Made by a program: the position numbers and the translations under genes. DNA of 43,769 nt from NCBI RefSeq assembly GCF_016411865.1, contig NZ_JAEKJA010000038.1:1-43769 (forward strand). The letters run 5' to 3'. This document shows, piece by piece, positions 27,928 to 36,528 of this stretch; the first letter of the stretch is position 1; each line of letters starts with the position of its first letter. Source of the DNA: Acuticoccus mangrovi (GTDB taxonomy: Bacteria; Pseudomonadota; Alphaproteobacteria; Rhizobiales; Amorphaceae). Under the pieces are notes generated by a model that had not been told where the DNA came from, searched no databases, and saw nothing but the letters and a program-made list of their open reading frames with translations.

Positions 27928-28004
27928 CACCCCTTTGTCGACATGGCCTGTTTTGTGCAAACGGCGAACGTTTAGGCGAGACGGTCAAATCGATGCTCTG
28001 AATC

Positions 28005-28898
28005 GTGGTTATGGTGGCAGTCATGCAACACTTTACCATCGAACCTTTGATGCCTCAGTTCCTGAGTGTGGGAACTCTCGATGGAGTCCTGACTTGTACG
28101 CAGGATGAGCAAATCCATCAGATCTGGCCCAAGTTCATGGTTATGGTTTTGCTTCAAGGGTCGCAGCATTTTCTGATCGATGACCGACAATTTCGGATCG
28201 ATGCCGGAACGGGCGAGACGAGTACCCCGGTCGCTTTGATGCTGAACGTGGCCAAATATGCGCGGCTGCAATTCGTCAACAGCAACACCGTGCCGCTGCG
28301 GAAGGTGCAGATGTCGGCCCCCCGGCCCTGGGTCGAGTGGTTGACCGGGCAGGAGGAGCACGGCGTCGACCTGCTGCGGGGCTTTCTGGCGCGCCACCTC
28401 GCCCATTTCGAGTTCACCCCGAGCCGCCACATCGTCGGCCTCGCCGAGCAGATGCTCCGGCCGCCGCCGAGCCTCACGGGCGAAATCGCCACCATGCATC
28501 GCAGAGCCCGCGGGCTCGAGATCATGAGCCTCGCCTCGGCCGCCTTCGTCGCCCAAGGGGGTGGCCATCAGCGGCCGCAGCTCATGAATCTGCGCCAGAG
28601 CGAGCGGGCGCGCGAATATGTCCTCGACCATCTGGAGGAGGAGCTGACGATCGAGGGCATCGCCCGTGCGGTCGGGGCCAGCGTCTCCGCGCTGCAGCGT
28701 CACTTCAAGGAGCACTTCGGCGAGACGGTGTTCGACTTCATCCGGGCGCAGCGTCTCGAGCGGGCGCGCGATGCGCTGGAGCGGGAGGGCGTGACGATCA
28801 GCCAGGCCTCCCACCTCGCCGGCTATGCGAGCGCGTCGAGCTTCACGACGGCCTTCAAGCGGGCCTACGGCATGCCGCCGGGCCGCAGCCGCCGATAG
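28005..28898 (+). CDS. AraC-family transcriptional regulator
   Basis: A 297-aa regulator. The C-terminal two-HTH AraC domain spans about 200-295: first helix-turn-helix LTIEGIARAVGASVSALQRHFKEHFG, second ISQASHLAGYASASSFTTAFKRAYG. The N-terminal part (about 10-190) should be the effector-sensing domain and resembles none I can name. AraC proteins such as PchR and AlcR sense their own siderophore inside the cell and turn on receptor and synthesis genes. The divergent arrangement with the receptor fits this. Starts at 28005, 28011 or 28023 are possible; GGTGG before 28023 slightly favours the last. It converges with the importer operon, leaving a 13-bp gap. Confidence 0.9.
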   Translation: MVMVAVMQHFTIEPLMPQFLSVGTLDGVLTCTQDEQIHQIWPKFMVMVLLQGSQHFLIDDRQFRIDAGTGETSTPVALMLNVAKYARLQFVNSNTVPLRKVQMSAPRPWVEWLTGQEEHGVDLLRGFLARHLAHFEFTPSRHIVGLAEQMLRPPPSLTGEIATMHRRARGLEIMSLASAAFVAQGGGHQRPQLMNLRQSERAREYVLDHLEEELTIEGIARAVGASVSALQRHFKEHFGETVFDFIRAQRLERARDALEREGVTISQASHLAGYASASSFTTAFKRAYGMPPGRSRR

Positions 28899-28911
28899 GG
28901 AGCGGCGCGGT

Positions 28912-29670
28912 TCAGACGAAATGCAGCGCGATCCGGTGGCCGTCCACCTCGGCGACGGGGATGGTGTCGCCGAAGACGCGTTGAAGGGTCGCCGTCGTCA
29001 TCACCTCGCCCGTCGGCCCGTCGGCGACGAGACGGCCCTCCCTGAGGGCGACGATGCGGTCGGCATGGGCCGCGGCGTGGTTGAGGTCGTGCAGGACGAC
29101 GACGATCGTCCGGCCGCGGTCGTCGGCGATGCGACGCAGCGTGCGCATCAGCGCGCGGGCATAGATGATGTCGAGGCTGTTGAGCGGCTCGTCGAGGAGC
29201 AGATAGTCGGTGCCCTGGCAGTAGGCCATCGCGACCCGCGCCCGCTGGCGCTGACCGCCCGACAGGGTGTCGACGAAGCGATCGGCCAGGGCTTCGAGGT
29301 CGAAGAGGGCGAGGGCCTCGGCGACCGCCGCCTGGTCCTGCGCGCGCGGCCGGCCGCGATGATGGGGGAAGCGGCCGAAGCCGACGAGCTCCTCGACGCG
29401 CAGCCGGCTCGCGACGGATCCCTCCTGTGCCATCACCGCGAGGCGCAGCGCGAGGGCGCGCGTCGGCGTGCGGTCGACGGGAAGGCCGTCGAGGGTGATC
29501 GTGCCGGACGAGAGCGGCAGAAGGCGCGCGATGAGCGACAAGAGCGTCGACTTGCCCGCCCCGTTCGGTCCGATCAGCGCGGTGACGCCGCCGCTCGGAA
29601 TCGCGAGATCGATGTCCTCGAGAATGGTCGTGCCGGCAATCGCGTAGGACACGTTCGAAATCCGGATCAT
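28912..29670 (-). CDS. Ferric-siderophore ABC importer ATPase
   Basis: A 252-aa ATPase with Walker A GPNGAGKST, signature LSGGQRQR and Walker B LLLDEPLNSLD. It is the type that serves FecCD-like permeases (FepC, VctC, CeuD). The family-typical SVASRLRVEELVGFGRFPHHRGR segment supports the ferric-siderophore subgroup. The ATG at 29670 overlaps the upstream permease stop by 4 bp. It is the last gene of a four-gene importer operon on the minus strand. Confidence 0.93.
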   Translation of the reverse strand: MIRISNVSYAIAGTTILEDIDLAIPSGGVTALIGPNGAGKSTLLSLIARLLPLSSGTITLDGLPVDRTPTRALALRLAVMAQEGSVASRLRVEELVGFGRFPHHRGRPRAQDQAAVAEALALFDLEALADRFVDTLSGGQRQRARVAMAYCQGTDYLLLDEPLNSLDIIYARALMRTLRRIADDRGRTIVVVLHDLNHAAAHADRIVALREGRLVADGPTGEVMTTATLQRVFGDTIPVAEVDGHRIALHFV

Positions 29671-30626
29671 CGTCGCCGCCGGGTGATGAGGATGAGGAAG
29701 GCGAGGCCGCCGAAGAACTCGATGACGATGCCGAGCGTCAGCACGTTGTCGAGCAGTTGCGCCAGGATCGTCTGGCCGCCGACGAGGAGGATGACGGCGA
29801 GGAGCATCGCGCCGAGGAGGAGCGGGCCGTGCCGTACCGTGCCGACGGTGCGCTCGGCGAGGGCGACCACCAGCAGGCCGAGGAAGGCGACGGGCCCGAC
29901 GAGGGCGGTCGAGGCCGCGGTGAGCGCGCCGACGAGGACGAGGAGTGCCGTCGCCGAGCGGCGCCAGGCGACCCCGAGCCCGACCGCCGCCTCCCGCCCG
30001 AGCGCCATGACGTCGAGGACGTGTCGCGCCCGCCACACGAGGAGCGTTCCGAGGCCGGTGAGCCCCAGGCAGGGGACGAGCAGGGTGGCGTCGAGGGTGT
30101 TGAAGTCGGCGTAGCGGGCGGACTGGACGATCGCGAACTCGTTCGGATCGATCAGCCGCGCCACCATCAAGGACAGGCTGCGGAAGAGCACGCCGAGCAC
30201 GACGCCGGCGAGGAGCAAGGTGGGGATGTCGCCGCGCCGGCTCAGAAGCGGCAGGAACAGCGCCGTGCCGAGGAGCGCCATCAGACCCGCCTCGCCGAGA
30301 AATTTCGCCGTCGCCGGCAGCATCGCGTAGCCGAGGCCGCCGAGGGTGAAGACGGCGAGCGCCTGAAGGAGGCTGTAGAGCGCGTCGAGGCCCATGATCG
30401 ACGGGGTGAGGATCCGGTTGCCGGTGATCGTCTGGAACACGACGGTGGAAACGGCGACGGCGACCGCGACCTCGACGAGGGCGGCGAGGCGCACTGCCCT
30501 GAGCTCCAGCGCGAAGGCGAGGCCGCCCTTCAGCCCGACCGTCATGAAGGCGAGCACCGAAAGGGCCGCGCCGGCCGCGAGAAGGAGGAGCCGCGCCTTC
30601 GGCGAGGTCCAGCCGCGCTCAGCCAA
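29667..30626 (-). CDS. Ferric-siderophore ABC permease, second subunit
   Basis: A FecCD-family permease with about nine membrane helices. VEVAVAVAVSTVVFQTITGNRILTPSIMG is the family-typical N-terminal stretch, and GPVAFLGLLVVALAERTVG near the C-terminus contacts the ATPase. I chose the TTG at 30626, giving about 319 aa, because it sits 8 bp inside the preceding gene's end. The only upstream ATG (30704) would add Ser/Pro/Cys-rich residues without similarity and a large overlap. Start uncertain, family sure. It should pair with the other permease (VctDG, CeuBC style). Confidence 0.88.
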   Translation of the reverse strand: MAERGWTSPKARLLLLAAGAALSVLAFMTVGLKGGLAFALELRAVRLAALVEVAVAVAVSTVVFQTITGNRILTPSIMGLDALYSLLQALAVFTLGGLGYAMLPATAKFLGEAGLMALLGTALFLPLLSRRGDIPTLLLAGVVLGVLFRSLSLMVARLIDPNEFAIVQSARYADFNTLDATLLVPCLGLTGLGTLLVWRARHVLDVMALGREAAVGLGVAWRRSATALLVLVGALTAASTALVGPVAFLGLLVVALAERTVGTVRHGPLLLGAMLLAVILLVGGQTILAQLLDNVLTLGIVIEFFGGLAFLILITRRRR

Positions 30627-31587
30627 GGCGCGCCCGCCGCAGCACGATGGCGAGGAAGGCCGCGGCGCCGACGACCCCGAGGACGGTGCCCACGGGGACT
30701 TCATAGGGATAGCGCAGCAGCCGGCCGAGGATGTCGGAGCCGAGCACCAGGCCCGCGCCGAGAAGCGCCGTCAGCGGCAGCGCCCGCCGCACGTCGTCGC
30801 CGACGCGGCGGCCGATGAGCGCCGGCACCACGAGCCCCACGAACGGGATGATGCCGACGGTGACGACGGTGACGCCGGCGATCAGCGCGACGATGACGAG
30901 GCCGAGGCGGAGCATGGCCGCATGGTCGAGGCCGAGGCCGACGGCGGTGGCGCGGCCGAGGGAGAGGATCGTCAGGCGGTCGGCCGCCCAGAAGGCGACC
31001 GCGCCGAGGAGGGCGGTGACGAAGAGGAGCTCGTAGCGACCCCTGATGACGCCGGAGAATTCCCCGTTCATCCAGACGTCGAGGAACTGGACGAGGTCGG
31101 CCTCCCAGGCGATCGCCGCGGCGATCGCGCCGACGACACCGCCATAGACGATCCCGAAGAGCGGCACGAGGAACGGCTCCGTCGGCGGCAGGTCGCGGGC
31201 GAAGCGCAGGAAAAGCAGGGTGCCGAGGAAGGCGACGGCGCTGCCGGCGAGCGCTTTCAGCGCGATCGGGGCGCCCGGGGCAAGGAGGGTGACGAGGAGG
31301 ATGCCGAGCGCCGCGGAGGATCCGGTGCCGGCGGTCATCGGGTCGACGAAGCGGTTCTTGGCGAGCGTCTGCATCACCGTGCCGGCGATGGCGAGGGCGG
31401 CGCCGGTGAGGATCGCGGCGAGGGTGCGCGGCAGGCGGCTCGCAAGGAGCAGCATCAGGCCGGAGACGCCCGACGTTCCATCCCTTGCGAAGAGGTCGCC
31501 GACGCCGATCACGAGGCTCGCCGCCGCGAGCGCTGCGAGGAGGAGCGCCGTCCCGAGGATGGCCGGCGCGGGGAGAAGCCGCCGCAT
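30619..31587 (-). CDS. Ferric-siderophore ABC permease, first subunit
   Basis: A 322-aa FecCD-family permease. ASRLPRTLAAILTGAALAIAGTVMQTLAKNRFVDPMTAGTGSSA near residues 50-93 is the family hallmark, and VGIIPFVGLVVPALIGRRVG is the ATPase-contact region. The ATG at 31587 is preceded in frame by a TTG that I do not use. It follows the binding-protein gene by 10 bp. With the second permease and ATPase it forms an importer of the VctPDGC / CeuBCDE / YclNOPQ kind, which handle catechol siderophores or their linear breakdown products. Confidence 0.92.
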   Translation of the reverse strand: MRRLLPAPAILGTALLLAALAAASLVIGVGDLFARDGTSGVSGLMLLLASRLPRTLAAILTGAALAIAGTVMQTLAKNRFVDPMTAGTGSSAALGILLVTLLAPGAPIALKALAGSAVAFLGTLLFLRFARDLPPTEPFLVPLFGIVYGGVVGAIAAAIAWEADLVQFLDVWMNGEFSGVIRGRYELLFVTALLGAVAFWAADRLTILSLGRATAVGLGLDHAAMLRLGLVIVALIAGVTVVTVGIIPFVGLVVPALIGRRVGDDVRRALPLTALLGAGLVLGSDILGRLLRYPYEVPVGTVLGVVGAAAFLAIVLRRARLG

Positions 31588-31597
31588 CAAGAGGTGG

Positions 31598-32494
31598 TCA
31601 GTCGGCCGAGAAGCCTGCGGTGAGGGCGGTGAGGAGGTGCCGTGTCGCGCGGGCGCCGCCGGCGGCGATGTAGAAGTCGGCCGCCGGCAGATAGATCACG
31701 TGGCCCTCGCGCCAGGCGGTGGTGGCGCGCACCAGCGCGTTGTCGAGCGTGGCCTGGGCGCTCTGCTCGCCCGAGCCGATGGCGGCGGCGCGGTCGAGCA
31801 CGATCAGCCAGTCGGGATCGGCGGCGGCGATGAACTCGAACGTCACCGCCTCGCCGTGGATCGACGGCTCGAGATCGTCGACGGCGGGAGGGATGGCGAG
31901 CTCGTCGTGGATCCAGCCGAAGCGCGAGCCGGGGCCGTAGACCGAGATCTTCGGCCCGTTGGTGAGGACGACGAGGGCGTCGCCCTTGCCGGCGGCCGCC
32001 TGACGCGCGGCGGCGAGATCGGCCTCGAGCGCCGCCGTCAGTGCCGCTGCCTCGCTCTCCTTGCCGAAGAGGGTGCCGTAGTCGTGGATGCGTCGGCGGG
32101 CGTCCTCGAGGAGGCGCTCTCCGTCGATGGTCATGTCGATGGAGGGGGCGACGCGCGCGGTGGCATCGAGCTGCGTCGCGGAGCGCCCGCCGACGATGAC
32201 GAGGTCGGGGGACAGCGCGTTGAGCGCCTCGAGATCGGGCTCGAACAGGGTGCCGACGGGCTCGGCGGTGGCGGCGAGCGTCTCCAGCGAGGGCAGATAG
32301 ACCTTGCTCGGCACGCCCGCGACGGGCACGCCGAGCGCATCGAGGGTGTCGAGCGCGGCGATGTCGTAGACGGCGACGGTCTCCGGGGTGGTCTCGACCG
32401 TGACCGGGCCGCGCGCGGTCTGGACGGTCGCCGCGCCGGCGGCGGTCGTGAGGGAGATGCCTAGGAGTGCGGCCGCACACAGACGCGTCATCAT
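31598..32494 (-). CDS. Periplasmic ferric-siderophore binding protein (CeuE/VctP type)
   Basis: A 298-aa type III binding protein with a Sec signal peptide (MMTRLCAAALLGISLTTAAGA). There is no lipobox cysteine at a good site, so it is probably soluble in the periplasm. Domains: VAVYDIAALDTLDALGVPVAG at 40-60, LNALSPDLVIVGGRS near 90-105, a long connecting helix, then KISVYGPGSRFGWIHDELAIP, typical of CeuE/VctP/YclQ proteins. These bind tetradentate bis-catechols and hydrolysis products, which would fit a periplasmic esterase acting first. It leads the importer operon. Confidence 0.92.
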   Translation of the reverse strand: MMTRLCAAALLGISLTTAAGAATVQTARGPVTVETTPETVAVYDIAALDTLDALGVPVAGVPSKVYLPSLETLAATAEPVGTLFEPDLEALNALSPDLVIVGGRSATQLDATARVAPSIDMTIDGERLLEDARRRIHDYGTLFGKESEAAALTAALEADLAAARQAAAGKGDALVVLTNGPKISVYGPGSRFGWIHDELAIPPAVDDLEPSIHGEAVTFEFIAAADPDWLIVLDRAAAIGSGEQSAQATLDNALVRATTAWREGHVIYLPAADFYIAAGGARATRHLLTALTAGFSAD

Positions 32495-32818
32495 CGGCCA
32501 ATACCTTGATTTATCGGCCCAAGCGGCAGGCCGGGCCCGAGGATCGAACCTCGTCTGTTTAGACGCATCCTGCGCTTTTGTGAATGTTTACTTGAAATTT
32601 CTATAAGAAAATGTAATTGTACTGATTACAAGGTGCGTCAATTGGCGAGTGAACTCGTTCGTCTCAATAAATGCGTTTGAAATGGACTATGGGGTAATCG
32701 TCAGGCCTTGACGCAATGCACGGTGCCGTGCGCTCGGCGATCAGGGGCAGTAGGCCGCGGCGGCATTCTTGAGTATCCCTCGTTCACGCATCGATGCCCC
32801 ATAGTGAGGGGATGGTCA
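32495..32818. promoter_or_regulatory. Importer promoter region with a 15-bp inverted repeat
   Basis: This gap holds the importer promoter (leftward) and the 3' end of the sulfotransferase-like gene. AT-rich sequence at 32575-32635 includes the inverted repeat TTGTA-N5-TACAA (32617-32631), a candidate operator. GCACGG-TG-CCGTGC at 32718-32731 is a second, GC-rich inverted repeat after the sulfotransferase stop. It has no T run, so I do not call it a terminator. Confidence 0.4.
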
Positions 32819-33841
32819 TCACCGCAGTGCCTCCGTGAGGAGGCGAAGGATGATGGGAAGAGGGGGCATATGCTCCGGCGTGTCTTTCTCCGGGAACCGA
32901 TCATAATTGACTCGGAGAAAATCATCCGTCGGGTTGGAAAGGAACTGTTTAAGAGAGAGGTTATCTTCATGAAAATGAGCCATGAAGGCTTTCGCTTTCT
33001 CTCTGGACGGCAGGCGGCCTTTGTCGTGGATGTCCGGCAGTGCCTCCAGAAGGTTCAGCAATTTGACCCGAAGGCGGGCGCCGTCCTTGATCGAATTTTC
33101 ATGAAAAAATTTATTCATCTTACGTAGAAGTGTTTGTCCTTCTACCGACAAAGACGTATTCATTTCCTCGAATGGTGGAAAATCATCATTAATATCAAGA
33201 AATTTAATGAAATCTCGAACGGCGTCGCTCTTGAATAATTTGCTGCGATGGAACTCGCGTATGATGAAGTTCCCTTTGTGAGGGGTTAGAGCGCCGTTCC
33301 AGCTCTTAGCTTTAGTCAGATAATCGAAGCGCGGGTGATGACGGGAGTACCATTTCTCCGGTATAATTTCGGGGAAGCGCTCACCGCTGCGTAAATGTTG
33401 AGTGTATAAGCTTGTTGCGAGATCAACTTGAGGTCTGACGTAAAGAATGACAGTGATGTTCTTAAAATATTTATTGAACAATTCAATTAATCGAAGAATT
33501 TCCTCTTGTTCGAGGAGCTCGGCGGCTTCGTCGATGAACACGGCGGTCGAGCCTGCGGCGGCGAGGCTTGCGAGCCGTGTTTCAAATTGAGCTCTATATT
33601 GATTGATGCTGGCCGTATCTGTTTCTTTATTTTCAATGCGGTAACGGAAAAGCTTGCTGTCGTTGGCGGCGTAGCGCATCAGCGTGCCTGTCGAGCAAGA
33701 CAGGTATTTGTCTAATTGTATTCCTTTCTCTCGGAGAGTCTCCGCCTCTTTTGCAAAGAAATTCTGGATGGTGGTCGTGCCCGTCTTGTGGGTGCCAATG
33801 TGCAAAACACACGATCCATCAGGGTAGTTGCGTGCGCTCAC
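32819..33841 (-). CDS. Sulfotransferase-like protein
   Basis: A 340-aa protein. Near the start HIGTHKTGTTTIQNFF (14-29) is a clear PAPS-binding loop of the sulfotransferase superfamily. VFIDEAAELL and ITVILYVRPQVDLATSLYTQHL (about 130-155) fit the second nucleotide-binding strand and helix; similar proteins occur in exopolysaccharide and LPS loci. It should move sulfate from PAPS to a sugar hydroxyl, acceptor unknown. The gene is visibly more AT-rich than the siderophore DNA next to it, which suggests a different origin. No PAPS synthesis genes are in the window. It stands alone, divergent from the glycan operon. Confidence 0.75.
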   Translation of the reverse strand: MSARNYPDGSCVLHIGTHKTGTTTIQNFFAKEAETLREKGIQLDKYLSCSTGTLMRYAANDSKLFRYRIENKETDTASINQYRAQFETRLASLAAAGSTAVFIDEAAELLEQEEILRLIELFNKYFKNITVILYVRPQVDLATSLYTQHLRSGERFPEIIPEKWYSRHHPRFDYLTKAKSWNGALTPHKGNFIIREFHRSKLFKSDAVRDFIKFLDINDDFPPFEEMNTSLSVEGQTLLRKMNKFFHENSIKDGARLRVKLLNLLEALPDIHDKGRLPSREKAKAFMAHFHEDNLSLKQFLSNPTDDFLRVNYDRFPEKDTPEHMPPLPIILRLLTEALR

Positions 33842-34256
33842 CGTTCTTCTTCACTCCGAAAGGTCGCTGACCGGGCGGCCCTCGTACATAGGACAGGCTG
33901 TCGGCTGAGTGACGAGACGCGCCGTCACAAGAATATGAGGTTCATAAGATAGGGTGAACAATTCAGCCAAAACAGTTTTATCCGATCCCCGATCCTTCGC
34001 CGCTTTCCTTTTAGATGGCCGAAAGGGAAGAGGGCGTCAATGAGAGCGTCGGTCCGAGGGCCGGCGGCTCGTGGGGGAGCCGGGTCCGTGTCGTCTGCGT
34101 GTCGTGATCGCCATCCCACGGTGCGGGGTCCGGACCGCAGCGCCCGAGGGCATTCAATCGGCCTTGTTCTTCTCCCGCTAGGATGCATACCTTCTCGGCA
34201 GAGCGAGAAAATGATGCGGTGCAGCAGCTGGGGCCGATGAGAACGCGAGTGTCGAC
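33842..34256. other. Divergent intergenic region
   Basis: This 415-bp gap lies between the sulfotransferase-like gene (leftward) and the glycan operon (rightward), so it should carry both promoters. An inverted repeat CGGCTC-N6-GAGCCG lies at 34065-34082. An AT-richer patch at 33930-33990 is nearer the leftward gene. The small reading frames here have no recognisable similarity. Confidence 0.4.
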
Positions 34257-35033
34257 ATGATGGACGGCGGATTGGCCGCGCAATTGACCGCGATGAGAGC
34301 CGCCGGCGAGGCGCGGGCCTTCGATGCATCCGACGGTCTGCCGCAGACGGTGGAGGAGGCCTACGCCGTCGCGCGGCAGTGTTTCGACGCCAAGCATGCC
34401 GTCGACGTGGCCTCCTACAAGCTCGGCGGCACCACGCCGGGGACGCAGGCGGCCTTCGCCACGGAGACGGCCTATTTCGGCGCGCTCGCCGCGTCGGAGA
34501 TTTGGACCTGCGGCGAGGCGCGCCCGATCTTCCGCCTGCCGGATTTTCGGGGCGAAGCCGAGATCGCCGTGCGCCTCGCCCGAGACGTGTCGGCCGAGGA
34601 GGTTGCCGATCTCGTTGCCGACGACACCCTCTTCGACGCCTTCGCGCCAGCGCTCGAGGCGCCATGGTCGGTGGTGCGCAACCTGCCCGAGGCGGGCCTG
34701 CCGGCCCTGCTCATGGATTGCTGTGCGGTGGGGCTCCTTTTCCTGGGGACGCCGCGTCCCATCGATGCGGCCGCGATGGAAGCCCCTCTCGCCATCGTCG
34801 TCGAGGGTGAGATCCGGGCGGAAGGAAAGGCTGCGACGGGTTTGGTGATGCCGCCCATGGCTGCGGCGCTTGCGGGGATGAAGGAGATGGCCCGCTACGG
34901 CATGAGGTTGGCGGCGGGCCAGTGGATCTCGACGGGGGGCATCACGCCCTGTGTCGACCTGCCCCATGGTGTGCCGGCCGAGCTGCGCTTCGGCGGCGTC
35001 CCCGAGTTCCAGGTCGTCGTCGAACGGCCATGA
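34257..35033 (+). CDS. 2-keto-4-pentenoate hydratase-like enzyme (FAH superfamily)
   Basis: A 258-aa protein of MhpD-type length. Recognisable parts are a helical N-terminus (QTVEEAYAVARQ), YKLGGTTPGTQAAF near 60-75, AEIAVRLARDV near 103, and the C-terminal GQWISTGGITPCVDLPHGVPAELRFGGVPEF, which fits the hydratase/decarboxylase branch of the FAH fold. Members add water to 2-oxo-4-enoates or act on other 2-oxo acids with a divalent metal. In an aromatic-degradation operon that role would be plain; here the neighbours are sugar-activation genes, so the substrate may be a 2-keto-3-deoxy acid (inference). Two adjacent ATGs exist (34257, 34260). The stop overlaps the next start by 4 bp. Confidence 0.82.
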   Translation: MMDGGLAAQLTAMRAAGEARAFDASDGLPQTVEEAYAVARQCFDAKHAVDVASYKLGGTTPGTQAAFATETAYFGALAASEIWTCGEARPIFRLPDFRGEAEIAVRLARDVSAEEVADLVADDTLFDAFAPALEAPWSVVRNLPEAGLPALLMDCCAVGLLFLGTPRPIDAAAMEAPLAIVVEGEIRAEGKAATGLVMPPMAAALAGMKEMARYGMRLAAGQWISTGGITPCVDLPHGVPAELRFGGVPEFQVVVERP

Positions 35034-35830
35034 CGGGATCTCGGACGATGGCAGACGGCAGCGCTCTCGCCCAGCTCGGAGAGATCGTCGGGCAGGCGGC
35101 GCAGACGGTGCGCACCGCGCGTCCTCGCTCGATGGAGCGCAAGGCGCTGCAGGACTACGTGACCGATATCGATCGCCGTCTGGAGGACGAGATCCGAGAG
35201 GCCCTTCAGAAGGCCTTTCCGGGCGCTGCGGTGCTCGGCGAGGAGAGCGTCCAGGAGGGCGAGGCGGTGCCGTCGGGGGCCTTCCTCGTCGACCCTCTCG
35301 ACGGCACTTTGAACTATATTTCCGGCCTTTCGTTCAGCGCCATTTCGGTCGCGCTGCTCGATGCCGACGAGACGGTCCTCGCCGCGGTCGCCGACATCTG
35401 GCGAGGCCGTGTCTATGGGGCCGCGGCCGGGCAGGGGGCGTTTCGGGACGGGGAGCGCCTTCCCCGGCTCGATGGCGCGGAGCCGGCGGAGATCATCGCG
35501 CTCTCCTCGGGCGTCATGGAGCGCCTCATGGAGCGGCCGGCGGCTTTCATGGCGCTGCGCCGGCTCGGCAAGATCCGCAATCTCGGCGCGCAGGCTCTGC
35601 AGCTCTGCCTGGTGGCCGACGGCACGCTCGCCGCCAATCTTTCCGAAGAGGCGCGGCTCTGGGACGATGCGGCGGGCCGTTTGATTGTCACCGAAGCGGG
35701 AGGCTGCTACGCAGCGGCGGTGGCCGACGCGGATCGTCGTATTGCGTCGACGTGTCAGCGAAGCCTCGCTGTTCATCCTGCTCTCCTGAAACGGGTGCAG
35801 GCTGTTGTTGCGGATGGTCTTAGGTTTTGA
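35030..35830 (+). CDS. Inositol monophosphatase-family phosphatase
   Basis: A 266-aa enzyme of the IMPase/CysQ superfamily. The metal-binding motifs are GEES (about 74-77), DPLDGTLNYISG (about 92-103) and the C-terminal WDDAAGRLIVTEAGG. It should remove phosphate from a sugar or inositol phosphate. In the glycan operon it may dephosphorylate the sugar precursor before nucleotide activation, the job done by KdsC- or HddB-like phosphatases in other pathways. The ATG at 35030 overlaps the hydratase stop by 4 bp; an in-frame ATG at 35048 is an alternative. Confidence 0.9.
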   Translation: MTGSRTMADGSALAQLGEIVGQAAQTVRTARPRSMERKALQDYVTDIDRRLEDEIREALQKAFPGAAVLGEESVQEGEAVPSGAFLVDPLDGTLNYISGLSFSAISVALLDADETVLAAVADIWRGRVYGAAAGQGAFRDGERLPRLDGAEPAEIIALSSGVMERLMERPAAFMALRRLGKIRNLGAQALQLCLVADGTLAANLSEEARLWDDAAGRLIVTEAGGCYAAAVADADRRIASTCQRSLAVHPALLKRVQAVVADGLRF

Positions 35831-35847
35831 CGCCAGGGGGACGGAAA

Positions 35848-36528
35848 ATGGTAAGAACCGTTGCAATGATTCCTGCACGCATGGGATCACAACGGTTGCC
35901 GAAGAAGAATCTTCGTGAACTCGCCGGAGTTCCCCTCATCGTTCATGCTATCCGCAAATGTAAAACCGCTGGATGCTTCGATGAGATCGTGGTGAATTCA
36001 GAAGATGCCGGCTTCGCTCCGTATGCCGAAGCAGAGGGTGTGCGCTTCTATCAGCGACCGGAGAAGCTCGGCGACAACAACGCGACATCGGAAGATTTCG
36101 TCGGGGACTTCTTTCTCAATGAGCCGTGCGACCGTCTGGTCCAGGTCCACTCCATTGCGCCGCTGCTGACGGCGGAGGAGGTCCGGGACTTCGTCAAGGC
36201 ATGGGATGCGGCGGGCACCGACGTGATGCTCTCGGCGATCCTCGATCAGATCGAGGTCGCGTACAAAGGAGAGCCGGTCAACTTCACCTTCGCCGAGAAG
36301 ACGAACAGCCAGGAGCTGACCCCCGTCCAGCGCATCACGTGGTCGATCACAGGCTGGACGCGCGAGACCTTCCTCGCGGCGCGCGCGGCGGGACGGGCCG
36401 CGACCTATGCCGGGACGATCGGCTATTTCCCGGTCAGCAGCGTGTCCGGCTACGTGGTGAAGACGGCGGAGGATCTCCAGGTGGTGGAGGCCCTTTACGG
36501 CATCCTGCGTCAGGGAGAGGCCGCGTGA
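35848..36528 (+). CDS. Acylneuraminate/CMP-sugar cytidylyltransferase family protein
   Basis: A 226-aa nucleotidyltransferase. The N-terminus MIPARMGSQRLPKKNL is the CTP-binding signature of the NeuA/KdsB family, and LAGVPLIVHAIRKCK and the later VQVHSIAPLLTAEEV fit the fold. It would couple CMP to a sugar acid such as a sialic-type or other ulosonic acid, or to another acidic sugar. The ATG at 35848 has a strong AGGGGG upstream; a TTG in the preceding stop region is not used. The stop overlaps the dehydrogenase GTG by 4 bp. No NeuB-like synthase is present, so the sugar must be made by another route or elsewhere. Confidence 0.88.
   Translation: MVRTVAMIPARMGSQRLPKKNLRELAGVPLIVHAIRKCKTAGCFDEIVVNSEDAGFAPYAEAEGVRFYQRPEKLGDNNATSEDFVGDFFLNEPCDRLVQVHSIAPLLTAEEVRDFVKAWDAAGTDVMLSAILDQIEVAYKGEPVNFTFAEKTNSQELTPVQRITWSITGWTRETFLAARAAGRAATYAGTIGYFPVSSVSGYVVKTAEDLQVVEALYGILRQGEAA

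Noticed and set aside
30627-30704. Upstream ATG for the second importer permease
   Set aside because: It would add a Ser/Pro/Cys-rich stretch without similarity and overlap the preceding gene by more than 80 bp.
32535-32560. A tRNA T-arm-like sequence on the minus strand (GGTTCGATCC with short flanking pairs)
   Set aside because: The loop and stem lengths do not fit and no acceptor, D or anticodon arm surrounds it, so neither a tRNA nor a tRNA-end attachment site is supported.
32718-32731. A GC-rich inverted repeat after the sulfotransferase-like gene, considered as its terminator
   Set aside because: No T run follows it in the direction of transcription.
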